This document shows, in pieces, positions 25,022 through 37,200 of a stretch of 64,000 bases of DNA. The DNA is taken from contig OY987263.1 in the NCBI GenBank assembly GCA_963920665.1, positions 29,128,547 to 29,192,546 on the forward strand, given 5' to 3'. Numbering within the stretch: position 1 is the first letter of the stretch; each line of letters starts with the position of its first letter. This DNA comes from Straminergon stramineum. Taxonomy: Eukaryota > Streptophyta > Bryopsida > Hypnales > Calliergonaceae. The notes below the pieces were generated by a model. It saw only the letters and a program-made list of their open reading frames with translations. It was not told where the DNA came from and ran no database searches. The translations under genes were made by a program, and so were the position numbers.

Positions 25022-26542
25022 ACAAACTACATTAGAGTTCAAGTGGATGAGAATAACTTAGTTTTCCTCAACAAAAATGAAAAGTTACCATTTATGTTTT
25101 TGCTTTGACCACCTATGATGTATCTTTTTTTACTCAAAAAATATTTGACCAAAACATGTGAGAAAAATCTCTTATTTGTTCTTATTGCCAAAAAAAACTA
25201 TGAGTCAAATTATTAGTCTAAATACCAATATGCACAACAACCAAAGGGACAACAATGAATTATCCCACTTCACAACAAGAAGCATGTCGATCATTTTGCA
25301 CTAAGACCATGGTTGCTCAAACTAACATCTCTATTTCAACAAAACTAGCAAAAACTAGTTGCAATGGAACATTGAACTTCAGAGAATATGGATTGGATAG
25401 CCAATCAAAATCTTACAAAACCAGATGAAAAACATTCAAGATGACATTATGAAACATTTGGGATGAAAATGTGACCATATTTGTGACATTGGGTCGTGAC
25501 AAATCCCGTGACAATGTGTATTTAATATAATAGATGACACAAAAAAGTGTTCATTCATGTATGTCCAAAATAAATCCTAACAAATTCAAAGCTCCTAGGG
25601 AAGGGTTCCCAAGGACATCATTTCTAAACTTTTCGAGGGTTTGCTGCAAACCAACGTCAACATATAACTTAGTATAGTTACAGGAGTTTATTGCTGGTAC
25701 GGATGTGGGAAGGACTCAAACACATATGCATTGTAATTGGATGTTTCCTTGCTTCAAAATGCTGTTAGTTGAATCATTGGGAAATGGTAAAGAAGAAACA
25801 ATGGTCCTCATTCCTGAGTGAGTTGCACTTCAAGACACACTGAGGACTTGGCAATATTACCAGGTCCAAATGAATTGAAGGGCCAAGGTTCACTTCATCT
25901 AATTAATCTGTTTAGTTAATGCTCTGACATCCAAAATCTGGATGATGAACAAAGAGGTTCCGAGGGCTTTTTTTTTTTAACACAATTTTTTTTATTCATT
26001 CAAACCAGTGCTTTACTTTTTAAGAAACTAAACCCTCTGTATGATGAGTTTGATGAAATTCAGGGGTGAATGATACATATTCATGAAAATATATGAAGCA
26101 AAAATATGCAAAAATTTGTGAAAAGGATTTAGGTGCTAATGGGGTAATCATGATCGATGGAGAAGTGATGGTGACAAGAGCTTGAATATTGCTTTTAAGG
26201 TAACCCCACCTATACTTCAAAATAAGCAATAAGCAAGCATTTTATTATTATTATTATTATGAAATTGCTTCATTTTGGGTAGAACCTTGTTGAAAGTCAA
26301 ATACATTTTAGATTACCTTTAGTTGAATACATTTGAAGGGCATTGTATGAATAAAATATGAATTTTCAAAGTGCTAAAGAATAGGTTATTTTTACAAGTG
26401 ATCTTTAACTCTCGTGAATAGATACAACACATTTTAAGCTTAGAATCTACAAGGGATGGTTTTAGAAACGTTTTTCAATTAGGTATAGTTATTTCATTAT
26501 ACCTTACTTGTCCATCTTCAATAAAATTTGGGGAAAGAAATA

Positions 26543-26566
26543 TGTGTGTGTGTGTGTGTGTGTGTA
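26543..26566 (+). repeat. (TG)n microsatellite
   Basis: About twelve uninterrupted TG dinucleotides, followed by TATGTA. Confidence 0.95.
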
Positions 26567-27708
26567 TGTACATATATGAAATTGCATGTCTTTCCAATTC
26601 AAAACATCTCCATCGAATCTATTTCAAAACCTTCATTTTAGTATAGTACCAAGTGTGTTTATAGAGAAAGAATTGTTCCAACTTTCCATGTCATTATTCT
26701 ATAACTAAAGGCTCATAATAAAGATTATTCTAAAACTAACCTGGAACAGCCCACCAAGAATGCATTGAATAATAGAATCTTGGATGTAAAAGCATTTCCA
26801 CAATTGTACTTCAAAGTGGTAAGCAATTGCATTAGATGTGTTTGGGGTTTATAACAAGTTCTACTCTTGACAAGCCAATTCTAAGAGATTGAGAGGCCTC
26901 CTCAAATCCAACACCTAAGACATCAAAGCTCAAGGATCCTTGCACCTTCTAAACTCCCTAAATTGAAGATCTATTTTTTATTGCCTTTCTTTCTGGACCA
27001 AATTGACATAGTTGAGAGCATGTGGTAGAGATCATGACGTCAAAGACAATGCAATAGAGGGGAACCAAATGCATCTTAATCTTTGCAAGACTCTATACCA
27101 TATGAGCCTAGAGAACTAGGTTCTAGTTGCTAGCTATAAGATCTAAACTATGAGAAATTTATGTATTATTAATAATATTTTTAATTTTGTTGATGGATCA
27201 TGTTAGAAATTAAAGAATATTTTAGACATCTTTAGCTTGTATTTTGAACACCATAATTATGTAATATGAATATGATTAAAGTTGAATCCAAATCAATCCT
27301 AGGCTCTCAATTTTAGGCAATAACAAGTAGTAATTGGTTTTAGAAAAAGGTCATAATTAGATGTGGTTATGGTAAGGTATACTAAACTCACCTCTCTCTA
27401 AAGTAGGGTACATATTTGAGTTTTCAATGCACTAATGGTGCATATTTAGGGGGTAGATGCTTATAGAGCATGTCCAATGAATTCTGACTTTCAAGATTTA
27501 ATAATTGAGATATTGTGAAAGAGCTCAAAAAACATGTATCAAAATGGGTAAAAAAGAGACTAAGGGTTATATGACCCCAAAGGTTCTAAAATGGTTCAAA
27601 AGTATGCACAATGATCATTTTAGTATATATATGTCGAATACTTTTGTCCATGCCTTAATTTTTTTGAAATGTGACTCAACCTTAATCCTTAAGGGGCGGA
27701 TTCATGAC

Positions 27709-27890
27709 CGTGGAAATCATCCCTTTTGGAACCATGTGACATCTTTGACTTTATAAAAAAACAAAAATACTCATTAGAAGTCAAACTATTGTAAAAGATT
27801 TCACCTTTTCACAACAAAATCCTGAGGATGAATAGTTACACTTCTATCCCACTAGAGGGATTCTCTATCATCCATCAGACACAAAACTTC
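27709..27890 (+). repeat. Diverged direct duplication, copy 1
   Basis: Shares ordered blocks with 28588-28780, about 0.9 kb downstream: GGAAATCATC, CATTxGAAGT, AAAATCC, GGATTCTCTATCATCCA, ACA. This copy is more AT-rich. Confidence 0.6.
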
Positions 27891-28587
27891 CTTGTCAATA
27901 TTTAAGGGTTAAAGTCACATCCACCCCCCTCGGTCTTGCTTCCAAGTGTATTTAAAAAAATTGTGACTTTTAGGCTGGATTGAGGCATATACACTTACAT
28001 CATTTCTAGCTTGAAACCATGATCTACTAACATTGAACCATTTCAAAACCCTACTGGTTTTAGATCCCCTACTTTAGACATGGCTTTTGTTTTCTGTTTC
28101 TTCTTTCTAGAAAAATTGAATGAAAAATGTTTTGAAGTGTATAACCCACCCCCTTTCTTGAAAATCCAAATTAGTGCTTATTAGAAGGACATGGTATGTA
28201 CACTTCCCCTTCCCCCCATCATGTCTTATGCTTCTTTTTCTTTTTCTTTTATTTCTTACCTTGTTTTTTTGAATCTTTGTGTTGCTGGAAAGAACATACA
28301 GATGTACCAACAAGTGTGTGAAAAAAAGAATCTTAGACCATTTGGGAGGTTTGGACTCCGGGATTTCTCAGCTTCAGTTCTTTGACTTTGATAGTAACAT
28401 ATTCAAAGAGTACAAGACAGGGTGTAAATCATATTCGCTATCTACTGCAGTGAAACGTACTATTACCCATCCAACTCATGTACAGTACAATGCCTGAATT
28501 CAATGCAAGCTACCAAAACATTGCATCTGTTCCCAGTGGCTTTTTTTTATTTTTATTTTTATTTTTTTAACCCTTGCTCTTGTCCCC

Positions 28588-28780
28588 ATGGAAATCATCT
28601 TTTTTGGTACCCATCTGCGAATCATTCACTTAAAAAACAAACCAACTCAGGAACATTCATTGGAAGTAGTCAGCTATTATGCAAGACCTCCCCTTTTCCA
28701 CACAAAATCCCCAAAGATGAACATCTGCACTTTTGTCTTATTACATCGAAGGATTCTCTATCATCCACCCAACACTTTGT
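28588..28780 (+). repeat. Diverged direct duplication, copy 2
   Basis: Counterpart of 27709-27890, with the same block order and a GC-richer sequence. The two may be remnants of flanking repeats of a lost element or of a simple tandem duplication. Confidence 0.6.
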
Positions 28781-28819
28781 GTCCGCAACGACGGTACGGG
28801 GTTAACAACAACTACTACT

Positions 28820-28852
28820 TTTCTTTTTTCTTTTTTCTTTTTTCTTTTTTTT
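28820..28852 (+). repeat. T-rich TTTTTTC tandem repeat
   Basis: Four to five TTTTTTC units in a polypyrimidine stretch. Confidence 0.85.
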
Positions 28853-30131
28853 GGTTTGGTTTGTTTTGAACCCACCAAAGGAAGATATTTTTGTTCCATC
28901 TCGTTCTTTCATAGAATGTTGGTTGGTTCGTCATTTGTAGGAGGGTGGGCTCTCCAGCCATATCATCTAGGAGTTAGGGGAGAATAAATGTTGGAAGGAG
29001 TATCAAGATATGGCATGGCTTGTCCCAGGCAACTCGTCAAGCGTGATGTGTCCTTTTTTGCATATGGGTACTGATTGAGTAGCTTTAGCTCATTAGTCCG
29101 TCCATCAGTTCATCCCTCCATCCTGACTAGTGATCCCCAAACAGGTTTACAGAAATTAGCCAAATGTTCATTTTTCAAAGATTTTTTTTGGAATTTAACA
29201 CTGAGGGCATGATGAAATTAATTAAGTAGCAACCAAGCAAAATTTAGCCAGTTTTGGGATTGCTGGTCCCAATGTCCGGGAAGAACCGGCGGCTAGTTCA
29301 AAGTTACCTGGTGGAATTAGTAAAAAAATTGGTTGCAATTTGAAAAGATCAGCTAGAAACTGGTGGAAAAAAAACAAAAACAAATTGATTTTGAATGGAA
29401 AATAGAGAAAATAACCAGACACTGTACTTGAAAAACCGGTTCAATTTGGGAATTGAAGGAAAATAACCGGTAAAACTCAAAAAACTTCCCAAACGCTGGC
29501 TGGTCCTGACCAGTTTAGCATACAACCTCGAGAATCCCCCACCAGACCAGAGAAGCATTCATTCATTCAATCACTCACTCACTCACTCAGCTTCAGCTGT
29601 GTAGTTGAGTACCCACATTGAAGACGACCTGCTTGAAAGTTCTGTTGCAGCACTTCAAATCAATCCAATCCTGCCCTTGCCTTTGCTCTTGCCCTTGGGG
29701 GATTGGGGTCTGGGAGGAGGAGTACAAGTACTGAACAGCAGCCTTGTCTCGGGGATTGGGACCTCCTTTAAGTTATTGCCCCGGGATGGCGATGCTTCAC
29801 CCGCCATGGAAGACTGGCCCTTGAGTTCAGTCACCTGCTTGCCTGCAGTGGGTGATTGATTAGTGGGATTGATCAAGCGGAACTTTCATGACAGGCCCGG
29901 GCAAGGCAGGAGGGGACGGAATGGGAAGGGATGGGGATGGGACAATCGACTGGACCAAATAGAAGCGGAAGACGGACAGACTCCAGTCAGCTCAGTGCAG
30001 ATCAGATAGGGACACATGACCAGACCGGATGGGAGGTGGTCACTTTTGCTTTTTGAGGGGGGTTCTATTCAACTTTTTCTTTCATGCCGGTTGGAAGTTA
30101 ATGAACTCACTTTGTGAAGTTCAGCCTTTTA

Positions 30132-32123
30132 TTAACCCCTAAAGGACCAAACAATGGGGTTTTTTTGGCAACATCGTGATTTTGGGCAACTCACAACAAA
30201 TGGAAAAAATCACTATATTATTTGAATTTTTTTGGGATGTGGGGATGAGGAGTGCCTTGTTGCTACACCAAAATCTATTACAATTGGATGTGTCCACGAA
30301 GAGTTATGGGGGGAAATGCCATTTTTCATGGACATGGGATATTGGGGTAGCATGGGCTAGGTAACTTACACTACAACAAAATTTACACGACAATGCTTGG
30401 AAAAACTTGGGGCAAGGCCTTAGGTAGCCTCTCACCCCATGGTTTGATCAGGGTACTTCTCTAAGAGGTTTTTGAGACTAAAAAATTTGACACAATGTAT
30501 GCAACGATGGTGGCAAGAAGTAGTTGCTTTGTAGCTTCCTTTGGCCTAATGGGGAGGTTACTCCTAATTGCCACATCTACAAAAAAACAACCCAAAGAAT
30601 CAATTGAATCAATTACCAATTTGTCATTGGACTAACTACCATCCAAAGAAAATTTGATATTAAAATGAAAAAATTGTTTCTTTGACATTTGTAGGAATGA
30701 AGTGTGGAGAATTGCTTTTCATAATCAAATTCATTTTTGTCATATATCCTCAAAGGATATAGGATAAGTTGAAGATGAGAGCTTGACCACTCATTGTTGA
30801 AACATAGGAATGATGTTCAAAGTAGAATTTCAAACTTCATTTTGGCATAGTAGAATAACTTATACTTTCAGAAAACTTTTGAACTAGAAAAAGTTGGAAA
30901 ATCAAGATAAATTTCATTTCCAAAAGCCCATTTGTGATTTTAAGCCTCAAAAAAAGAGTTACGGACAAAAGTCAAAGAAGATATTTGAAAATGTCAATGA
31001 AAATGTCCCTTCCAACCCCTCTATCAAATTTGTTATTAAGTTTTGATTGGAGACTCAAAATCTCAAATAGATTTTTTGGATATGAAATTTAGCATGATTT
31101 TCTAACTTTTCTTTGTTCCAATTTTTTTGGAAAAAGTTATTCTACTATGCCAAAATGAGGCCAGAAATTCTAATTTAAACACAATTTGTACTTTTCACTC
31201 AACTAGGAGTAGTTGAACTCCTAGTAACTCTAATTTGCATATCCCACATACCTCCTACCACCCCACTTGTATAAAGATATTTTCTTCCCATCTTCAATCA
31301 TATAATGTACTTTGCACTATAAGCTATGGGAGATCATTGCCCAATATTTTGTTATCATTGACATTTCATGTTGAATATTCTAAGACAATAGTTCATTGAG
31401 CCAAAGGAGCATTTTCAAAATTGAGGGAAAGGAGAACATCTTCTAAATCAAAGAGAACATGATCTAGTGACAATCATTTGTGATGAGTTGAGCTTCACTA
31501 ACCCTGAACCAACTCCCTCCCATGCTAGGCCCAATATATCCTATTGCTCTTCACTTCCTCTTGGACATAGATTGATCAAGCATGCTAAGGTTCAATATTT
31601 TGGGCGAATTTGATTTTTATTGTTTCCACCTCTATAACTAGCTGATATCAAGAACTCCACCATTTACATTTTGAAGAAATTATTGTATGTGCATGTTATA
31701 AATTGTTGAAAAAAAAGCTTTGTATGAGACTTTCATTGAAGCTAGTTCCTTATTGGAAATTTTGGCACATCTTCCCTAATTGAAAATGTTATAAACTCTT
31801 TTTTGACATGTGGCCAACTTTATCAAAAAAAGCAACCAAAAAAGTGAAATTAACTTGTGCAAAAGCCTTCATAAATCAAAGTTGCTTGGAATTTGGATGC
31901 CTCCCAAAAAACATTTTTTTCAACTTCAAACACTATAATATCACAATATGTATAGTCAAAACCTCCCATATTTTTACTACAACATAATGAAGTAGTCTAC
32001 CACTAGATCTTATAGTTAAATGCAACAAATTTTAATTTGTCATTTTTGAGGAGCCTTTGCCATTATAATGGCCCATTTTGAGTGTTTTTTGGTAAAACCT
32101 AGTCCAAGAACTTTAGAGGTTAA
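30132..32123 (-). mobile_element. TTAA-bounded element E (about 2.0 kb, group 1 ends, central palindrome)
   Basis: Left end TTAACCCCTAAAGGACCAAA, right end CTTTAGAGGTTAA. The ends match those of the 0.9-kb group 1 elements, and the body is extended by about 1 kb that includes a large inverted repeat near 30810-31187. The copy at 45082-47015 has the same design in reverse orientation. A CACTACAACAAAA motif at 30367 may mark a nested insertion. Confidence 0.6.
30810..31187. repeat. Large inverted repeat inside element E
   Basis: Left-arm blocks TTTGGCATAGTAGAATAACT and AAATTTCAT are mirrored in the right arm (AGTTATTCTACTATGCCAAA, ATGAAATTT). The arms are roughly 180 bp each, imperfect, and meet around 31000. 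The transcript could fold into a long hairpin. Confidence 0.7.
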
Positions 32124-32290
32124 GGTGAGTGAGCTCATTACATGATAATGGGAGCAAGCCTATTGTGGATAAAATTATATTAGTGGTGTACTTTTTAGAT
32201 CTTGAATGTACACCACTAATATAATTTTGCCTTGCCATGGACTTGCTCCCTATTTGGCATGTCATGGGCTCACTTACCTTAACCCCTAAA
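32111..32290. repeat. 180-bp foldback joining two TTAA-element ends
   Basis: Arms 32111-32191 and 32208-32290 pair around a 16-base loop. Paired blocks are TTAAGGTGAGTGAGC / GCTCACTTACCTTAA, GGGAGCAAG / CTTGCTCCC and TTATATTAGTGGTGTAC / GTACACCACTAATATAA. The outer tips are the right end of element E and a perfect left end TTAACCCCTAAATGCCC at 32279. Confidence 0.75.
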
Positions 32291-33132
32291 TGCCCATGTC
32301 TTTCCAAATATGTTTTGACTATGTAAAAAGAGTAGGGGCTTATAGTTATCTCTAATTAAACAAATGATTTTTTTTCCCGAATCTAATTGTATAGATATTT
32401 AAAGGGCTAACTTACTAGTACGCATTCCAATTTTGAGTGAAAAATTGCATAGGAGTTTTGAAATTATAACAAGAAAAAATTATCTTTTCTATTTTTAGTA
32501 TGCAAACCCTCCCCACAATGTTTCAAAAATTTGCATATAAAAAGTTTTCGGGGATTGGAGGTGACCTAAAAAACTAAGAATTGGGTTAGTAGATGAAAAT
32601 GCACTTTCAAAAACCTTAAGTTCAAATGAAGAGCTATAAAACTCATTAGACAATCCACCTTGCAATTGTTGAAGTGTAATTTTTTTTATAAGTAGAAATT
32701 GCACCTGACTCCAAATCAACATTTGCATGCTTAAATTTTCAATGGTGAAAATCATGAAAACACTCTACTCTTTCCATTGGGATCATTTTAAAGCAAATGT
32801 ATGAGTACAATTCTTTAGATCTTAAATCTAGTGAAATTAATAAACTTTGCACAAAGCTGAGAATGAAGTATAATTAGCAAGATTTACTCTTCCAGTGGTG
32901 GTACACATATGCCCTTGAAAGACCTCTTAGAAATTAAATATTTACCTTTTTTAGTGAAAAATAAAAATTTTCAATAATTAACCTTCAAAACTACCCAATT
33001 TTTTTTAAATGGTCAAAGGAATTTAATTGCCTATACATAAACAAGCTTGAAGTTTCAGACGGACCATATATGGTCAGTTGGGCACTTAAGAGATAATTCC
33101 TTTGTAATGAGGGCTCATAATAAGATCATATA
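32279..33132 (+). other. Stretch after a lone TTAA-element left end
   Basis: Begins with TTAACCCCTAAATGCCCATG, similar to the group 3 left end, but no matching right end was found before 33133. AT-rich, non-coding. Confidence 0.45.
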
Positions 33133-33545
33133 AGGTAGGAGGCTTGAAATTTGCTTGGGCATTCAAAAGCACCTCTATAATTAGCTCTGAAATGGACATG
33201 AGATAGTCTTGAAACTAACCTCTATAGTCATTAGATGGATTAAGAAAAAAAATATTATTTATTGCAAGAGCCAATCATTGTCCTTGCTTTCTCCATCCCT
33301 TTTTACAAGTTGCAAGTGAACAATTTATGGAAGACCTAGGGTCATAAATAAAAGCCTATGATACATCTCTTTTGAAAATTCATAACTCATTCAATAATGC
33401 TTCAAAAAATATGAAACCACTTATGTTATATTCTAGATCTACTTTTCTTTGTTTGAAAAATGATTTGAAAATATTCCCATTGAAGAAAATACATGAAAAT
33501 GTAGATGAGCCTTTAAATGAGTGGCGTAGGAGCCCCCTACCTTAC
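33133..33545. mobile_element. GTAAGGTAG-type inverted-repeat element (about 410 bp)
   Basis: Left end TAAGGTAGGAGGCTT and right end (reverse complement) GTAAGGTAGGGGGCTCC form an imperfect terminal inverted repeat of about 15 bp. The interior is AT-rich and non-coding. Confidence 0.55.
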
Positions 33546-33902
33546 ATGTTGGGGACTATTTGCATGAGGGTGTCAAACTCATTCTCTGACTTGGGTTGGA
33601 TGGCCCACGTAAGGTAGCCGAGCCATTCTCAACCCCCCCAATTTCTAGAGTAGATGTTGATCTATGTTCGATCAGCTTTGGTTTTGGTGATAGTTCACAT
33701 AGAGCAAGACCATTACGAATAGCAGAAATATCCAAGAAGTATACATTAAAAGTATAGAATGATCACAAGATGTACATTGAAAGTCACAATTGTCACTTAC
33801 ATCAATTTTGTAACTAGCTTTGTCACGCCCCTTAGTGACACTTACCACCTTAAGTTCACCTTCTAGTGCTTTCCCAAGCACTTAACCCTTTAGTGACACC
33901 AA

Positions 33903-34233
33903 CACTATAACAAAACATGGTAAAAAACGTGTAGTCAAAATTGAGTAAGGTTCTTTTTGCCATGTTTTCATGCAGGTCCACTACTCACACAACCAACTTT
34001 TTTTGCAATTTCCTACTACAATTTCTGGAATTTGGGAGAATGTAATATACCATTGGAAAGGTATTGAAAATATCTTTTCAATGGTATATTACACGCCCTA
34101 AAATTCCAAAAATTCCAGTGGAAAATTGTAAAAGAAACTAACAGCCCACTATACACACATGCACAAAAACGTGGCAAAAAGAACCGTAGTTGATTTTGAC
34201 TATGGGTTTTTTTTACCATGTTTTGTTATAGTG
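33903..34233. mobile_element. CACTA-type foldback MITE (331 bp) with CAA target duplication
   Basis: Starts CACTATAACAAAACATGG and ends CCATGTTTTGTTATAGTG: perfect 18-bp inverted ends, continuing imperfectly through almost the whole element (AGTCAAAAT / ATTTTGACT, GGTTCTTTTTGCCA / TGGCAAAAAGAACC, CCATTGGAAAGGTATTG / ATCTTTTCAATGG). The flanking trinucleotide CAA occurs at 33900-33902 and again at 34234-34236, the 3-bp duplication expected of the CACTA (EnSpm) superfamily. Non-coding. Confidence 0.85.
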
Positions 34234-37200
34234 CAAGGGTCATGCTTTCCTAACATTGCACATGCTGCGCACCCACAATGCTAGGTTCTAATTCAAGTCA
34301 TGGGGTTCTCCATTCCTCCGTGACTCCTAACACTTTCCTTCCAATATTTAACTCCTACAAGACACCGTACATGTCATTTGATGACACAGGGTAGAACTTC
34401 CATTGATGTCCAAGCACTTGGTGGAGACACTACTCCCCATCGGTGCTAACCACCCTTGAATAGGACCCAATTGCCTACTAGGCCCAACCCAACTTATTTC
34501 AGGACTCACCAAACGGGACTTACATCATGGCCTAGTGTGGAGTGGGACATCATCCAACCGGTATCAAGGAGTGAACAAACACTCTATGGTAACACACAAG
34601 TGGTGGTGAAGCTCCAATACTAACCGCACCGCCTGGGGCTACTTTGGCTCACCATGGCACCATCCGGAAGTGAAGAGGGAGACCACCCCTCCTCATAGTA
34701 CTCTCTATGAGATTTTGCACCCCCCCCCACCCCCACCCCCACCCCCATATTAGAGGTCACCAAGAACCCCCAAGATGCTCCACATCTTGGAAGACCACCC
34801 AATTCTAAGTGATATCCCTAAAATTGAGCTCCTAAAGACTCTCAATCTTCCCATCAGAATAACTTTTAGCTCTGAGCTCCAAATCCCAATAGCAAGCCCA
34901 TTTTCATGATCTACATTTCCCATAAATCACTGTGAACTATTCATTTTTTCCAGTGTCACAAGTATTGAGGAAGTTGTGGCCTCCAAAGGTACAAGTTCCT
35001 CGAGAGGTGTAATTCTCCGGGACTCCACCCTCTTTGGAGGCCCATAACTATTATCTCACATCTCATTCCCCCATGAGCCTTAGCATTCTATAAATTTTGT
35101 CTCCTTAGCTTTCCAATGATATTTGGCATGCCCTATTTGGCTCAAGGGAATCCTCCCAAAACTTGTTTCCCATGTCCCCATGCCTTGGGACGTGGCCGGG
35201 ACACTGCCAACTTTGAGGAGCTATAAATTTTGACTCCCAACACATATTCTAACATTCTTTGAACCCATGGATGCGTCCTCTCACAAGCTTTCCAAACATG
35301 TGTGACACGCTGTCTAATTTGTCTGGATCAAAGCACTACAATACTCTGATCGTTGGGGACTTCTAGTCCCTCTCACCCCATCTCTTGCAAGGCTTGGGGA
35401 GTCACCTCCAACATCCCCCTTGCTCACCAAGGTGGCACAGGCACACCTCTTGATGAGGGTTGTGACAAACTTATAGTCAGAAATAGAATGACCTATATAA
35501 CAAGAATAGCTTTCATAGAATCTTCATGAAAAAAATTCTTGGTAATTTCATTTTTGAGGAAAAAATTGTATAAAAAATTCTAATCCTTTTAAAATCTATT
35601 TCACTACATGAAGAATTTTTTTCCCTCACCAAACCCATCTTGTAGCTATGTTCAAATCTTTAAGTGGTTGGAAATAGATCATAAGCTTCTAATAGCAAAA
35701 GAACCTGAATTTCAAAGATTTTCATATGGAGTTTTGATTTTCTGAAATATTCCTTCAACTTTCATTTGCACCCCATTTGGGGGCTTATTTTCTATAAAGT
35801 ATTTTCCTTTGTCATTACAATATAAAAGGGTTTTCTGTGGAGTGAATGTTTAAATCTAGAAGCTTGACATGGAGTTCTAAGTACAAATAGTTACCTTTAA
35901 CCATAAGTGAAAATTTACACTCAATGTTTATCTCTTAAATGTCAAGGCATTTTTTAAACTTCTAGGAATATGTTCTAAGCTCAAGCAAAAGTTAATGATT
36001 TGATAGATTTTTCACTATTTTTTTTCCATTTGTAATCATATGATCTTAAATTAGATGTGTTATGGAACACAAGGGAATAGAAATGACAAAAATATTACAT
36101 ATTAATTGAAAGATTATTACATTTGATCTAAGCAAGATAGAAAATTGGAAATTGCTAAAAGTCTTTCAATCTTCTGTTTATATTTCAAATCTTATATTAT
36201 GGTTCTCTATTTGAGGTGAAAGGAAATAAAACCAAAGTATAAAATGCACAATTGTAGTCACTTTGCTAATTTATAATTACTCTTAAATCAAAATATCAAG
36301 TCAATTTTCTTGATATACAAGGTAATTTCAAAGTTTCCACAACCTTATTTGAGAATTTCTAAAAACTAGAAACTTAATGAGTGGTTGGTGGTTTTGTATT
36401 TCACCTCTTGCAATGAAATTCCGTTTTATTTGTTTAAAAACAAACAAACAAACTAGAAACAACATGTTGAATCACCTTTCGAGACAAGTAATTATTTTTT
36501 ACAATTTTTAAAGACTTGATTTTCTTCTAATATTCAAATATTCAAACTTGATTTTGATGATATACGGAGATACTCTTAGTTTGAATATACAATATTATTA
36601 GCTTTGCCTAATATCAACACCTATAATATGAACATGAATGGTGAAAAGACAAGTTTGTAAACCACCACAATTGGAGTAGCCATTGAATTTATGTTCCTAT
36701 GTAAATCAAGTGTACTCATTGTACTCTTGGTAGCATGTGCTTTGTTTGATTATGAGTGATTATTCTATCAATTATTCTTATTCTATTCAAATAAACTTCA
36801 AAAAATGAATACCTCTCCATTCCTGAACCAGAGTTCTCCACTTCTACTTTAGCAAGCCTTCTCTTTGTATGCAAAGAAACACACATCATCCATGACTAGC
36901 TAGTAGAAAGGGGTGTCCTAAAGCACCAAACTCTTGACATTTGGAGCACCAAGCTACAAACGCCCTTTCCACTAGTGCATTCATCCACATTCCATTGGTT
37001 TTTTGCTTCACCTTAGTAGGACATGTCTTTATCACCAACATAATCAACCAAAAGTTATAAGATTCTTGAATGAACACATGCATTCTTTGTTTCTACAATG
37101 TTCGTGAAAATCAATCATCAAACGTTTTTCATCCTCAATGTCCTTCTTGGGTTAATTGCATTGAATGACAATAATGAGTGTGCATACCTTATAAGAAGGT

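Larger units (their letters stand above)
25022..30131. other. Intergenic DNA, AT-rich then mixed; no gene recognised
   Basis: Contains (TTA)n at 26242-26260, (TG)n at 26543-26566, a diverged direct duplication (27709-27890 and 28588-28780), a T6C run at 28820-28852 and a G-rich tract at 29900-29945. Open frames at 28503-28987 and 29605-29876 overlap each other on both strands and show no domain. Confidence 0.5.
33609..35705. mobile_element. Split copy of the GTAAGGTAG element, interrupted by insertions
   Basis: 33609-33655 matches the left end of the 22257-22646 element (GTAAGGTAGCC, CCATT, AACCCCCCC). 35470-35705 matches its right half, down to AAGTGGTTGGAAATAGAT. The roughly 1.8 kb between them includes the CACTA-type MITE at 33903-34233 and moderately GC-rich non-coding DNA (34240-35460). 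The single-copy-with-insertions reading is an inference. Confidence 0.35.
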
